The position numbers were made by a program, and so were the translations under genes. From Dehalococcoidia bacterium (lineage in GTDB: Bacteria; Chloroflexota; Dehalococcoidia; Dehalococcoidales; RBG-16-60-22): a stretch of DNA of 21,941 nucleotides. Below the pieces are notes generated by a model, which was not told the origin of the DNA, did no database searches, and saw only the letters and a list, made by a program, of their open reading frames with translations. Positions 11,969 through 17,601 of this stretch are shown here, in pieces. The stretch covers positions 1 through 21,941 of the forward strand of contig JAUXAC010000015.1 of the NCBI GenBank assembly GCA_030615035.1, read 5' to 3'. Within the stretch, counting starts at the first letter, position 1, and every line of letters starts with the position of its first letter.

Positions 11969-12242
11969 GGGGGCAGCATCTACAAAAAATGAAGCCAATT
12001 ATCTGCAAAATGGAAAATCCTTCTGTGTGCTTTCAATCCTATCGTTCCAGGATTTGCCAACATGAACTAAGGGGAGAAAATTGCCTCAAATATCATATCT
12101 ATAATTTATCCACCAGATCCATGCTATTATTCAATTTAATCCTGAAATCGCTAGGTGTATTATGAATAAAGGCGAAACAAGGATGGCTCTCTTGGGTCGG
12201 TTTACGAGAGGGGTGGGGAAAAATTAGCGAGGTATGGGGGAA

Positions 12243-12278
12243 ATTGTGAAAAATGTCGATTTCGATAAAATTCACAAT
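12243..12278. repeat. Nested dyad downstream of the HTH-RHH gene
   Basis: ATTGTGAA (12243-12250) and TTCACAAT (12271-12278) are perfect inverted arms. Inside them TCGA (12256-12259) and TCGA (12262-12265) lie symmetrically about the same centre (12260.5). The 36-base dyad lies 58 bases past the 12336 stop, in the 477-base gap 11859-12335. AT-rich arms and no adjacent T-run argue for a protein-binding site over a terminator. The rest of the gap shows AT-rich sequence and no gene I can support. Confidence 0.5.
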
Positions 12279-12335
12279 GAGATGCAGGGACATCTGAAAC
12301 AGGGGCGGGATGAGGCAGGGTTCAATGAGGCAAAC

Positions 12336-12638
12336 CTACAAGTGTTTATCCAGAATATCCCTGATCAGAGCCGAGGCTGTCTTGCCCTGATTGGCTGCCT
12401 GCTTTTTTATTTTCTCTATTACCGTGACCGGTAGCCAGAAGGTCATCCTCTTTGTTGACGTAGGCGTCACTGTGGACGTCAACCCTATGAGAAGCTCCTT
12501 CTCTTCTCGCAACTTCTTCTTCAGCCTAGAGACCTGCCTGACACCTATGCCATGCTTTTTGGCGAGCTCCTTAATACTGAGACCCGCCTTTAGGTCCTTC
12601 TCGAACTGCTTGTTCCGCTCCTCGTTTGGTAGTGGCAT
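12336..12638 (-). CDS. HTH plus ribbon-helix-helix DNA-binding protein
   Basis: This 100-residue protein has two DNA-binding modules. Residues 18-43 form a resolvase-like helix-turn-helix (Leu-Ser-Ile-Lys-Glu-Leu-Ala-Lys-Lys-His-Gly-Ile-Gly-Val-Arg-Gln-Val-Ser-Arg-Leu). Residues 63-100 form a ribbon-helix-helix: the strand Lys-Arg-Met-Thr-Phe-Trp-Leu-Pro, helices with Val-Ile-Glu-Lys-Ile-Lys-Lys-Gln-Ala and Ala-Ser-Ala-Leu-Ile-Arg-Asp-Ile-Leu. The two are joined by a Thr/Ser/Pro linker. The ATG has an AGGAG site eight bases upstream and lies inside the end of the preceding zinc-finger gene (68-base overlap in another frame). Such double-domain proteins may act in partition or repression; which is unknown. 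Confidence 0.75.
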   Translation of the reverse strand: MPLPNEERNKQFEKDLKAGLSIKELAKKHGIGVRQVSRLKKKLREEKELLIGLTSTVTPTSTKRMTFWLPVTVIEKIKKQAANQGKTASALIRDILDKHL

Positions 12639-12780
12639 GGTTGTGCTCCTGCTTATGGTGTAGGTTCACCTTTCGGTAAAAGTTTTTCTTTGCCCGCGTT
12701 CGACTTCGCTCGTCCTCGCCGCAAACTACTTTACCGCAAAGTTTGCATTTTTGCGAGTAGAAATAACATCCTCTGATCAT
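12571..12780 (-). CDS. Zinc-finger protein overlapping the next gene
   Basis: The 69-residue frame starts at an ATG behind AGAGGAATC. Cys12-Lys-Leu-Cys15 is followed about 25 residues later by Leu-His41-His42-Lys-Gln-Glu-His46-Asn-His48, the pattern of a C2H2-type finger with a long, very basic connecting loop (Arg-Ser-Arg-Thr-Arg-Ala-Lys-Lys). The last 22 codons overlap the first codons of the HTH-RHH gene in a different frame; that part is Gly/Arg/Glu-rich. Both genes have good ribosome binding sites, so the overlap seems genuine. DNA or RNA binding is likely, target unknown. Confidence 0.65.
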   Translation of the reverse strand: MIRGCYFYSQKCKLCGKVVCGEDERSRTRAKKNFYRKVNLHHKQEHNHATTKRGAEQAVREGPKGGSQY

Positions 12781-12817
12781 TTGATTCCTCTTTTGCTAGG
12801 ACTGGCCTTATCTTGCC

Positions 12818-13075
12818 CTATTTCCCCTTGACCCTCTCAATGAATCGTATGGCGTGCTTAAAAATGACTAGCTCCCGGCCTTTATCAGTTAGAAAAGCCA
12901 AAGTGTAATTATCGGAACCAATGATGATCCCCTCTAGGTGACTCTCATCATCTAGCGTATTAGTCGCTAAATGCAGAATAACCGGCTCTTTCCTCTTTGC
13001 CAGACCGCCGAGGTAAGCAAAAGAATTCCAAGGCTGCTCCTTCTTGGCCTTTTGCTTAGGCTTGTTGTTGCTCAT
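12818..13075 (-). CDS. Hfq-like Sm-fold RNA-binding protein
   Basis: The start is the ATG at 13073-13075 behind GAGGAGCTAGA; an upstream GTG at 13120 lacks a site. Of the 85 residues, 26-80 read as an Sm fold: Lys-Glu-Pro-Val-Ile-Leu-His-Leu, then Leu-Glu-Gly-Ile-Ile-Ile-Gly-Ser-Asp-Asn-Tyr-Thr-Leu (Sm1-like), then Glu-Leu-Val-Ile-Phe-Lys-His-Ala-Ile (70-76). The last carries the Phe/Tyr-Lys-His-Ala-Ile signature of the Hfq Sm2 motif. The N-terminus is Lys-rich and longer than in typical Hfq. Hfq hexamers bind small RNAs and mRNAs. Finding it next to a structured small RNA (16201-16336) and a cold-shock protein makes an element-encoded RNA regulation set plausible. Confidence 0.72.
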   Translation of the reverse strand: MSNNKPKQKAKKEQPWNSFAYLGGLAKRKEPVILHLATNTLDDESHLEGIIIGSDNYTLAFLTDKGRELVIFKHAIRFIERVKGK

Positions 13076-13092
13076 TCTAGCTCCTCGCCCCT

Positions 13093-14004
13093 CTATTCCT
13101 TCCCCTGCGAGTTGATCCACTCGCTTATTTTTTCCTTGAATGAGAAGATCTCCTTGCGCTCCCCTACGGCGATGCCCCTTTGCCTGCTCAACTCCTCGAG
13201 GTCAATGTGGTCCTCAATCGCATCCCTTATCCGCCCCTCCAGAACGTCAGGGGAAAGAGCGTCCAGTTCAACCGCATAGAGGCCCCATCTCTCCACGAAC
13301 TTCTCATACCTGCTGTCGCTCTTCTTCACCGCGTTGGGATCATGGGGTAGATCATATTTCGTGATGTCCTCTTTCGTCAAAGCTATCTTCTTGTAAACAG
13401 CCCCATTGACCCCCATCTCCTCCTCCAGCGTGGTTCTCATGGCGGGCAGCATCTCCTCGCCGGAAGGGTCGAAGTCCCCGAAATAGAGAAGCATAGGCTT
13501 TTGGTCCTCAGTTTGACTTGTCACAATTCTGTCCTTTAGCTGTCGCAGAAAGCTCACGGAAGAGAAGCCCCGGCAAGTGCAGACCGGCACGCAGTAAGGA
13601 TCGGCTACTCGCTGGAAGATCGAGCTGAGAGCGTCCTTCTCAACCCACAGCTCCACATAATTAGCTTGGCCCTGCTGCAAGTGCCTTCTATATCCAACAA
13701 GAAAGCCCTCCTGCTCGGTCTCGATGAAGTGGTCCTTATCATCCCACCCCCGATTCAGCCTAGCGGAGCGAAGCCTATCCTCAATGGTATTCCAGGATAC
13801 AAAGCCATCCAGCCGGGCGTGCTTCAGCAGTTTGGAGAGCATACCATACTCGCTCACCTTATTCTCTATGACACCTTGCGCGACTAATTGGTAATAGACC
13901 TGCCTCAAGGTCAGAGGCCAGTAGTCCCTGAGACTTTCTAAAACTGCCTTTACCTTCCCCAGCTTGTTCTTCTGATTATTCGTCCAGCTCCAAAGCCTTC
14001 TCAT
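13093..14004 (-). CDS. Topoisomerase VI subunit A / Spo11-like protein (stand-alone)
   Basis: The 303-residue product has a winged-helix part with Leu-Thr-Leu-Arg-Gln-Val-Tyr-Tyr-Gln-Leu (31-40), which matches the catalytic-Tyr motif of Topo VI-A and Spo11 (Tyr37/Tyr38). A TOPRIM domain follows: Glu122 in Leu-Trp-Val-Glu-Lys-Asp-Ala, then Arg-Gly-Phe-Ser-Ser, then Asp177-x-Asp179-Pro-Ser-Gly. These are the strand-cleaving residues and the Mg-binding triad of type IIB topoisomerases. No B (ATPase) subunit is seen nearby. Stand-alone A-like ('mini-A') relatives are known from mobile elements. The ATG follows GGAGGTTGAAGA and overlaps the upstream gene by 29 bases. A role in replication or decatenation of the element is inferred. 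Confidence 0.82.
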   Translation of the reverse strand: MRRLWSWTNNQKNKLGKVKAVLESLRDYWPLTLRQVYYQLVAQGVIENKVSEYGMLSKLLKHARLDGFVSWNTIEDRLRSARLNRGWDDKDHFIETEQEGFLVGYRRHLQQGQANYVELWVEKDALSSIFQRVADPYCVPVCTCRGFSSVSFLRQLKDRIVTSQTEDQKPMLLYFGDFDPSGEEMLPAMRTTLEEEMGVNGAVYKKIALTKEDITKYDLPHDPNAVKKSDSRYEKFVERWGLYAVELDALSPDVLEGRIRDAIEDHIDLEELSRQRGIAVGERKEIFSFKEKISEWINSQGKE

Positions 14005-14236
14005 TCTTCAACCTCCTCAAAATGCCTTTTTCTAGGCGTTCATGCCTGCTGGCGGATTTCTCCCCAGCCCCGCAGGACCATCCCAACTTCTCAAGTATGG
14101 TCTGGGTGGTGTTCTTGCGTTTTTTGCGTTTTTCCAAGAGAGATCTCAATTCCTCGTTCGCAAGGTATCCACCCCCAAGGGGGGGAAGAAAAAAATTCTT
14201 GTAACATAATACTGCCTTGAAATTCTCAGAAAACAC
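13976..14236 (-). CDS. Small basic helical protein, start uncertain
   Basis: The frame spans up to 86 codons from a GTG at 14236, but that codon overlaps its only AAGGGG site, and the first 24 residues (with Phe-Phe-Leu-Pro-Pro-Leu-Gly-Gly-Gly) look non-natural. A later TTG near 14131, behind GAGGA, may be the real start. The trusted part is very basic and helical (Leu-Leu-Glu-Lys-Arg-Lys-Lys-Arg-Lys, then Gly-Ile-Leu-Arg-Arg-Leu-Lys-Asn-Glu-Lys) with one Cys. It ends inside the topoisomerase-like gene. It lies directly beside the iteron array. DNA binding is plausible from charge; the family is unknown. Confidence 0.45.
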   Translation of the reverse strand: MFSENFKAVLCYKNFFLPPLGGGYLANEELRSLLEKRKKRKNTTQTILEKLGWSCGAGEKSASRHERLEKGILRRLKNEKALELDE

Positions 14237-14242
14237 CCCTTA

Positions 14243-14341
14243 GGAAGTAAGGGGGAAGTAAGCAGGAAGTAGGCAGGAAGTAGATGAGATAGGCTACAGA
14301 AGCGGGTTTCTCTACTTCCTGCCTACTTCCTGCCTACTTCC
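14243..14341. repeat. Inverted array of seven 11-bp iterons, candidate replication origin
   Basis: GGAAGTA begins at 14243, 14254, 14265 and 14276, exactly 11 bp apart (unit GGAAGTARGCA). After a 28-base spacer (14284-14311) the complement TACTTCC occurs at 14313, 14324 and 14335 with the same period. The two arrays form a 30-bp inverted repeat (14254-14283 and 14312-14341) with one mismatch. Iterons spaced one helical turn apart, lying beside the replication helicase gene and an AT-rich stretch (14342-14411), are what is expected of an initiator-binding origin. A transcribed copy could also form a large hairpin. Confidence 0.8.
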
Positions 14342-14373
14342 AAAGTCAAAAAACAGCTAAGACTATTATAAAC

Positions 14374-14391
14374 AAAGAATTATAATTCTTT
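14374..14391. other. AT-rich 18-base palindrome next to the iterons
   Basis: AAAGAATTATAATTCTTT is a perfect palindrome between the iterons and the helicase stop at 14412. The surrounding 14342-14411 is strongly AT-rich and could be the unwinding element of the origin. It could alternatively act as a weak transcript end for the helicase gene. Confidence 0.5.
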
Positions 14392-14411
14392 CTTTCTTCT
14401 CTTAGGGGGTA

Positions 14412-15902
14412 CTAAGACTTTTTCTTGAATTTGAGGTTCTCCTGTTGACTTGTCAAAATCTCTGGAATGCGCAATAGTCCCCCTTCTTTGACTATCAAGC
14501 CCTTCTCTTTGGCTAATCTCATTAATTCCCGGATTTGCCTCTGGGAACATCCGAGATCCTCGGCAGCGACCTCCTCGAATATCGAGGGGACTGACTGTCC
14601 ATTGCATCTTCTTTCTAATACTTGAATTAGGTCCTTGGGGATGAGCTTGGCTTTGGACAACTGGTCGGGTGTCTTTTCCTCCAGCCATAGGTTGTCTCTG
14701 TCTCGCAAGCCAATCATAGGAACTATATCCGGAACTCTCTTGCATTGGAAATACAGTTTTTTGGCGGTTGGGTACTTCTGTTGGTTTGCCCTAGTCATGG
14801 CGACCTTGGATCCGGCTGGGTTAGTCCAGTATCCGCTACCATGAAACATATCGAAGATATTGCTGGGCTGGACTTCGCCCTCCTTCTTGAAGTGCGTGGT
14901 GATGATAGGAAAGCAATTAAACTCTCTTGCCACTCTGTCGAGGGCGCTGGCGGTTTTCCGTGCTATGGTGTCGGTGTTGAGGCTCTCATCGCTTGAGACG
15001 AAATTCGTCAGTGGATCGAAAATTACGATACTAGGCTTGTATTGTTCCAGCCAATAATCTAATTCCGGTTTACCATCATTTTTGTCCAGAACAAAGTCGA
15101 TATGCACAGGCTCTACAAAGGTGAAATTCCGAAGCTCCTCCTTTATCTTCCTGCCGAGGATCCCTTCCAGTGCCGAAATCTGCTTTGCCAGCTTGTCATT
15201 GAAATCTCCACGCGAGTTTTCCCCGCAGAAATAGAGGACCTTCACTGGCTCGGGGATGGGGAACCTTCCCAAGAAGGTCGTTCCTGTGCAAGCGCATAAA
15301 GCCAACTGTATGCACAGGGTGGTCTTGCCCTCCCCATCTACGGCAGCCAGTATCATGTACCTATCAGGCACCAACAGCCCCCCTCCTATCGGGCTGGGAC
15401 TCTCAATGAATGGTGTGTTCAGAGATTCCAAGACATTTATGCCCTTTTTCTCCTCCGCACTTTCCTTTTCAAGGCCAGCGAGGTTTTCCTTTGTTTTCTC
15501 AATGAGGCCCGACGTTTCCTTGTCGCCCTCTATCCCCTGGACAATCTCTTGGCCTACCTTCTTGACCTCCCTTCTTACTGCCAGCTCCTTCAGGCGTTTG
15601 GCGAAGTGTTGGGTCAGGCCGATCCCCTGGTCATGGGTTTTCAGTAGAACCAACTGGGCGGTGGATATCTCAGCCTTCAGCTTCTCCTTGAGATACGGAC
15701 CCAAGAGATCCGGATGTATGACTTGTCCATTTTCGTTCAAATCGAGGATCGCCTGATAGATGAGGCGGTTGTCGGGACTGTAGAACACCCCCCTGCCGAG
15801 ATCCCCGAAGACCTTTCTTACTATGGGGATGCTTTCTTTGGCATCTTCTGAGAGCAGATTTCCGACGACGCTGGCCTCTAAGTTGTAGTCAAAATTTTCC
15901 AT
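14412..15902 (-). CDS. Replicative helicase/initiator: DnaB-N, RecA-fold ATPase and winged HTH
   Basis: I start at ATG 15900-15902 (AAAGG site, eight-base spacer), overlapping the upstream stop (TGATG). The 496-residue protein begins with a DnaB N-terminal-like helical domain (about 5-75: Asn-Leu-Glu-Ala-Ser-Val-Val-Gly-Asn-Leu-Leu and Phe-Tyr-Ser-Pro-Asp-Asn-Arg-Leu-Ile-Tyr). A RepA/DnaB-type RecA-fold ATPase follows, with Walker A Asp-Gly-Glu-Gly-Lys193-Thr-Thr, Walker B Ile-Val-Ile-Phe-Asp296 and a Thr-Thr-His sensor near 337. A C-terminal winged HTH (about 430-475) completes it. This combines the hexameric helicase with a possible DNA-recognition domain. It should unwind DNA at the origin, and the iterons 70 bases past its stop are its likely site. 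Loader and primase are not visible. Confidence 0.85.
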   Translation of the reverse strand: MENFDYNLEASVVGNLLSEDAKESIPIVRKVFGDLGRGVFYSPDNRLIYQAILDLNENGQVIHPDLLGPYLKEKLKAEISTAQLVLLKTHDQGIGLTQHFAKRLKELAVRREVKKVGQEIVQGIEGDKETSGLIEKTKENLAGLEKESAEEKKGINVLESLNTPFIESPSPIGGGLLVPDRYMILAAVDGEGKTTLCIQLALCACTGTTFLGRFPIPEPVKVLYFCGENSRGDFNDKLAKQISALEGILGRKIKEELRNFTFVEPVHIDFVLDKNDGKPELDYWLEQYKPSIVIFDPLTNFVSSDESLNTDTIARKTASALDRVAREFNCFPIITTHFKKEGEVQPSNIFDMFHGSGYWTNPAGSKVAMTRANQQKYPTAKKLYFQCKRVPDIVPMIGLRDRDNLWLEEKTPDQLSKAKLIPKDLIQVLERRCNGQSVPSIFEEVAAEDLGCSQRQIRELMRLAKEKGLIVKEGGLLRIPEILTSQQENLKFKKKS

Positions 15903-16081
15903 CACGTCAGCCTTTCGGGCCAAGGCGGGGGGAGGTATCCAAAACCCCGCCCAGGCACTTTATAGAGGAGTTCCCCCCCCGGAATATGCTTATCGCATTC
16001 TCTGTTTTCTGGGATGCAAAAACAGATTGGACTCTCAGGAAGGCAGTCTTGCAGATTTCTTGAACAATCTTTCTTGATCAT
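15902..16081 (-). CDS. Cys-rich leader ORF coupled to the helicase gene, 59 aa
   Basis: The start is ATG 16079-16081 behind AGAGG with a five-base spacer; this site lies in the 3' arm of a switchable hairpin (16085-16119). The product has five Cys in its first 35 residues (Asp-Cys-Ser...Asp-Cys-Leu...Ile-Cys-Phe-Cys...Glu-Cys-Asp), then a Gly/Pro-rich tail. A small metal-binding protein is possible. Its TGA overlaps the helicase ATG (TGATG), so helicase translation probably depends on translation of this ORF, as with leader peptides of plasmid rep genes. No family is recognised. Confidence 0.6.
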   Translation of the reverse strand: MIKKDCSRNLQDCLPESPICFCIPENRECDKHIPGGELLYKVPGRGFGYLPPPWPERLT

Positions 16082-16084
16082 ATT

Positions 16085-16119
16085 GACCTCTCGCGGGCTG
16101 AGAGGTCCCACAGCCCGCG
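16085..16119 (-). promoter_or_regulatory. Two-state leader hairpin controlling ribosome access
   Basis: In the minus-strand leader, CGCGGGCTG (16111-16119) can pair with CAGCCCGCG (16092-16100) as a 9-bp stem. Alternatively GACCTCTC (16100-16107) can pair with GAGAGGTC (16085-16092) as an 8-bp stem. Both are perfect and share bases at 16092 and 16100, so they exclude each other. The second stem contains the ribosome binding site of the 16081 ORF, hence it is an OFF state. No linker is left for a pseudoknot with both stems. Control could be by antisense RNA, protein or folding kinetics. Confidence 0.65.
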
Positions 16120-16166
16120 TGGTAAGGCTATAGCCAGATTTTCAAAGCTAAAATTGCATCAAAGGG

Positions 16167-16194
16167 TTGACACCCGAGAAAAATGTGGTACAAT
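16167..16194 (+). promoter_or_regulatory. Sigma-70 promoter of the small RNA
   Basis: A perfect TTGACA (16167-16172) is separated by 16 bases from TACAAT (16189-16194), which is preceded by TGG (extended -10). The expected start of transcription is about 16201, exactly where the first stem of the small RNA begins. It is divergent from the helicase operon. Confidence 0.8.
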
Positions 16195-16200
16195 ATAAAC

Positions 16201-16336
16201 AACTGGGTACTTCATAAAAACTGGTGCCCGGTTAGGGGTTCCGTAGAGCGTATCTGGTGGATAAAAGCTCAAAGAACGATGGCATTTGGAATCCTTTCAG
16301 AAGGGGGAGTTTACGCTCCCCCTTCTGCTATTTTTT
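16201..16336 (+). ncRNA. Structured small RNA, about 136 nt, unknown family
   Basis: Between a strong promoter and a strong terminator lies a sequence that folds throughout. AACTGGGTAC (16201-16210) pairs with GTGCCCGGTT (16224-16233), 10 pairs with a 13-base loop. AGGGGTTCC (16234-16242) pairs with GGAATCCTT (16288-16296), enclosing GAGC/GCTC (16246-16249, 16267-16270) and TATC/GATA (16251-16254, 16260-16263). The terminator hairpin ends it. No ribosome binding site precedes the overlapping 70-codon frame. It is neither 4.5S, RNase P nor tmRNA by inspection. It lies divergently upstream of the helicase operon, so it could be antisense to a longer helicase leader, or a client of the element's Hfq-like protein. 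Confidence 0.75.
16299..16336 (+). terminator. Rho-independent terminator of the small RNA
   Basis: AGAAGGGGGAG (16299-16309) pairs perfectly with CTCCCCCTTCT (16316-16326) over a six-base TTTACG loop, followed by GCTA and six T (16331-16336). On the minus strand no comparable T-run follows, so it is directional. Confidence 0.92.
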
Positions 16337-16382
16337 CTCAATTAACTTCGGATAGTCGTTCACAGAACGTAGGGCAAGGAAG

Positions 16383-16403
16383 CCCCCGACTTTAGTCGTG
16401 GGG
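16383..16403 (+). repeat. Left-end hairpin of the TnpB element
   Basis: CCCCCGAC (16383-16390), loop TTTA, GTCGTGGGG (16395-16403) with one bulged T. The tip GAC-TTTA-GTC is the same as in the right-end hairpin. Its GGAAGCCCCC...GGGGAGG shape is more often seen at right ends of such elements, so it might be the end of an earlier neighbouring copy. Confidence 0.65.
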
Positions 16404-16420
16404 AGGAATTGCCCCTGCCC

Positions 16421-16449
16421 TTGACACCTCCTTTCATATATGATATAAT
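16421..16449 (+). promoter_or_regulatory. Fully consensus promoter of tnpB
   Basis: TTGACA (16421-16426), a 17-base spacer, and TATAAT (16444-16449) preceded by TGA make a perfect sigma-70 promoter with extended -10. The predicted start of transcription falls on or next to the A of the tnpB ATG at 16456, so the mRNA would be leaderless. Confidence 0.85.
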
Positions 16450-16455
16450 ACAACT

Positions 16456-17601
16456 ATGGAATCAACTAAAACAGTAAAATGCAAACTCCAAGTTACAGAA
16501 GACCAACGGCCAATTCTTAAAGGCACTCTTGAGAGCTTCGCGAATGCTTGCAATTATATCCTCAAGGTATCTCAAGAGAAGAAAACGACCAACCGCTTCA
16601 GGTTGCAATCGCTCTGCTACAATGAAGTCAGGCGAAGATTCTCCCTTACGGCCAATCTCGCTATCAGAGCCATAGGCAGGGTCGCCCAAGCTGCCAAGAG
16701 AAGGCCGAGAAAGGTAAGGCACTTCAGGGCGACCTCGGCGGACTATGACCAGAGGATCTTTTCCTATAACTCCTACAAAGAGCAAGTGTCCCTGTCCACA
16801 ATCAAAGGCAGGCTGAAGATACCCCTCAATCTCGGCAATTACCAGAGGCATCTGCTGAAAGGCCAGAAGCCCGCCTTTGCCGTCTTGTTTTATGATAAAA
16901 GGAAGAAATGCTTTTATATCAATATGGCTTTGTCCAAGGAGATCCACCAGGCAGGAAAAAGAGATAAATCCGTAGGCGTGGACTTGGGCATCTGCAATAT
17001 AGCGACCTGCTCCAATGGGCTGCAATTCTCTGGGAAGCAGGCCCAGCATATCAGGAGGCACTACCAGAAAATTAGGGCTTCTCTTCAAGCCAAAGGCACG
17101 AGAAGCGCCAAGCACACTTTGATACGGCTTTCCGGCAGGGAGAGGAGATGGATGGGTGCGGTCAACCACATAGTGAGCAAGAAGATAGTGGAGTCTCTGA
17201 AGAAAGGCGAGTACATTGCGATGGAAAATCTCAAGAACATCAGAAAGCGCACCAAAGTAAGGAGAAAGCAGAGATATATCCATAGCTCCTGGGCCTTTCG
17301 GCAGCTCCAGTCCTTCATTCAATATAAGGCTGCCGAGCAGGGCATCCCTGTGGTCTATATTGACCCGAGGGACACCTCCAAGATTTGCTCCCGCTGCGGA
17401 AAAGTCGGGCAGCGGTCTGGCAACCGATTTTCTTGCACCTGTGGCTATGAGAATCATAGTGATTTTAATGCCTCCTACAACATTTCGTCAAGGGGCAATG
17501 CCCTTGGCGATGGGCTTCTGTCAGCAAGCCCTGAAGCGACAACCGATGAAGCCAAAGGCTCTTCCGAGCAATTGAGGCCGAGGTTAGTTGCAAGCTCTTG
17601 A
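16456..17601 (+). CDS. tnpB: TnpB RNA-guided nuclease
   Basis: The 381-residue protein is a full TnpB. It has an N-terminal wedge/REC part, RuvC Asp176 in Val-Gly-Val-Asp-Leu-Gly, Glu257 in Met-Glu-Asn-Leu, a zinc finger Cys311-x-x-Cys314...Cys327-x-Cys329, and Asp336 in His-Ser-Asp-Phe-Asn-Ala-Ser. The catalytic triad is intact. TnpB cuts DNA guided by an omega RNA made from the 3' end of its own gene and the element end. The guide would be the bases just past the right end (about 17623 onward), i.e. the RHH gene. No ribosome binding site precedes the ATG, which lies six bases after the -10. The stop lies in the right-end hairpin. It is the only plus-strand protein gene I support. Confidence 0.95.
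   Translation: MESTKTVKCKLQVTEDQRPILKGTLESFANACNYILKVSQEKKTTNRFRLQSLCYNEVRRRFSLTANLAIRAIGRVAQAAKRRPRKVRHFRATSADYDQRIFSYNSYKEQVSLSTIKGRLKIPLNLGNYQRHLLKGQKPAFAVLFYDKRKKCFYINMALSKEIHQAGKRDKSVGVDLGICNIATCSNGLQFSGKQAQHIRRHYQKIRASLQAKGTRSAKHTLIRLSGRERRWMGAVNHIVSKKIVESLKKGEYIAMENLKNIRKRTKVRRKQRYIHSSWAFRQLQSFIQYKAAEQGIPVVYIDPRDTSKICSRCGKVGQRSGNRFSCTCGYENHSDFNASYNISSRGNALGDGLLSASPEATTDEAKGSSEQLRPRLVASS

Noticed and set aside
12234..12434. Plus-strand frame of 66 codons antisense to the HTH-RHH gene
   Set aside because: The first half has fair composition, but the second half is only the mirror of the HTH-RHH gene. Promoter and ribosome binding site are poor.
14243..14341. Repeat array considered as a CRISPR
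   Set aside because: Units are 11 bp with no unique spacers and change orientation halfway; no cas genes are present.
16299..16326. Pairing of the small RNA terminator arm CTCCCCCTT with AAGGGGG ribosome binding sites
   Set aside because: The match is short, G/C-only and locked in a very stable terminator stem; likely coincidence.
16183..16395. Plus-strand frame of 70 codons across the small RNA
   Set aside because: No ribosome binding site; it runs through the promoter, RNA stems and terminator, so the region is better read as non-coding RNA.
16462..17457. Minus-strand frame of 331 codons opposite tnpB
   Set aside because: It is the shadow of the intact tnpB gene, with no start signal and no recognisable domain.
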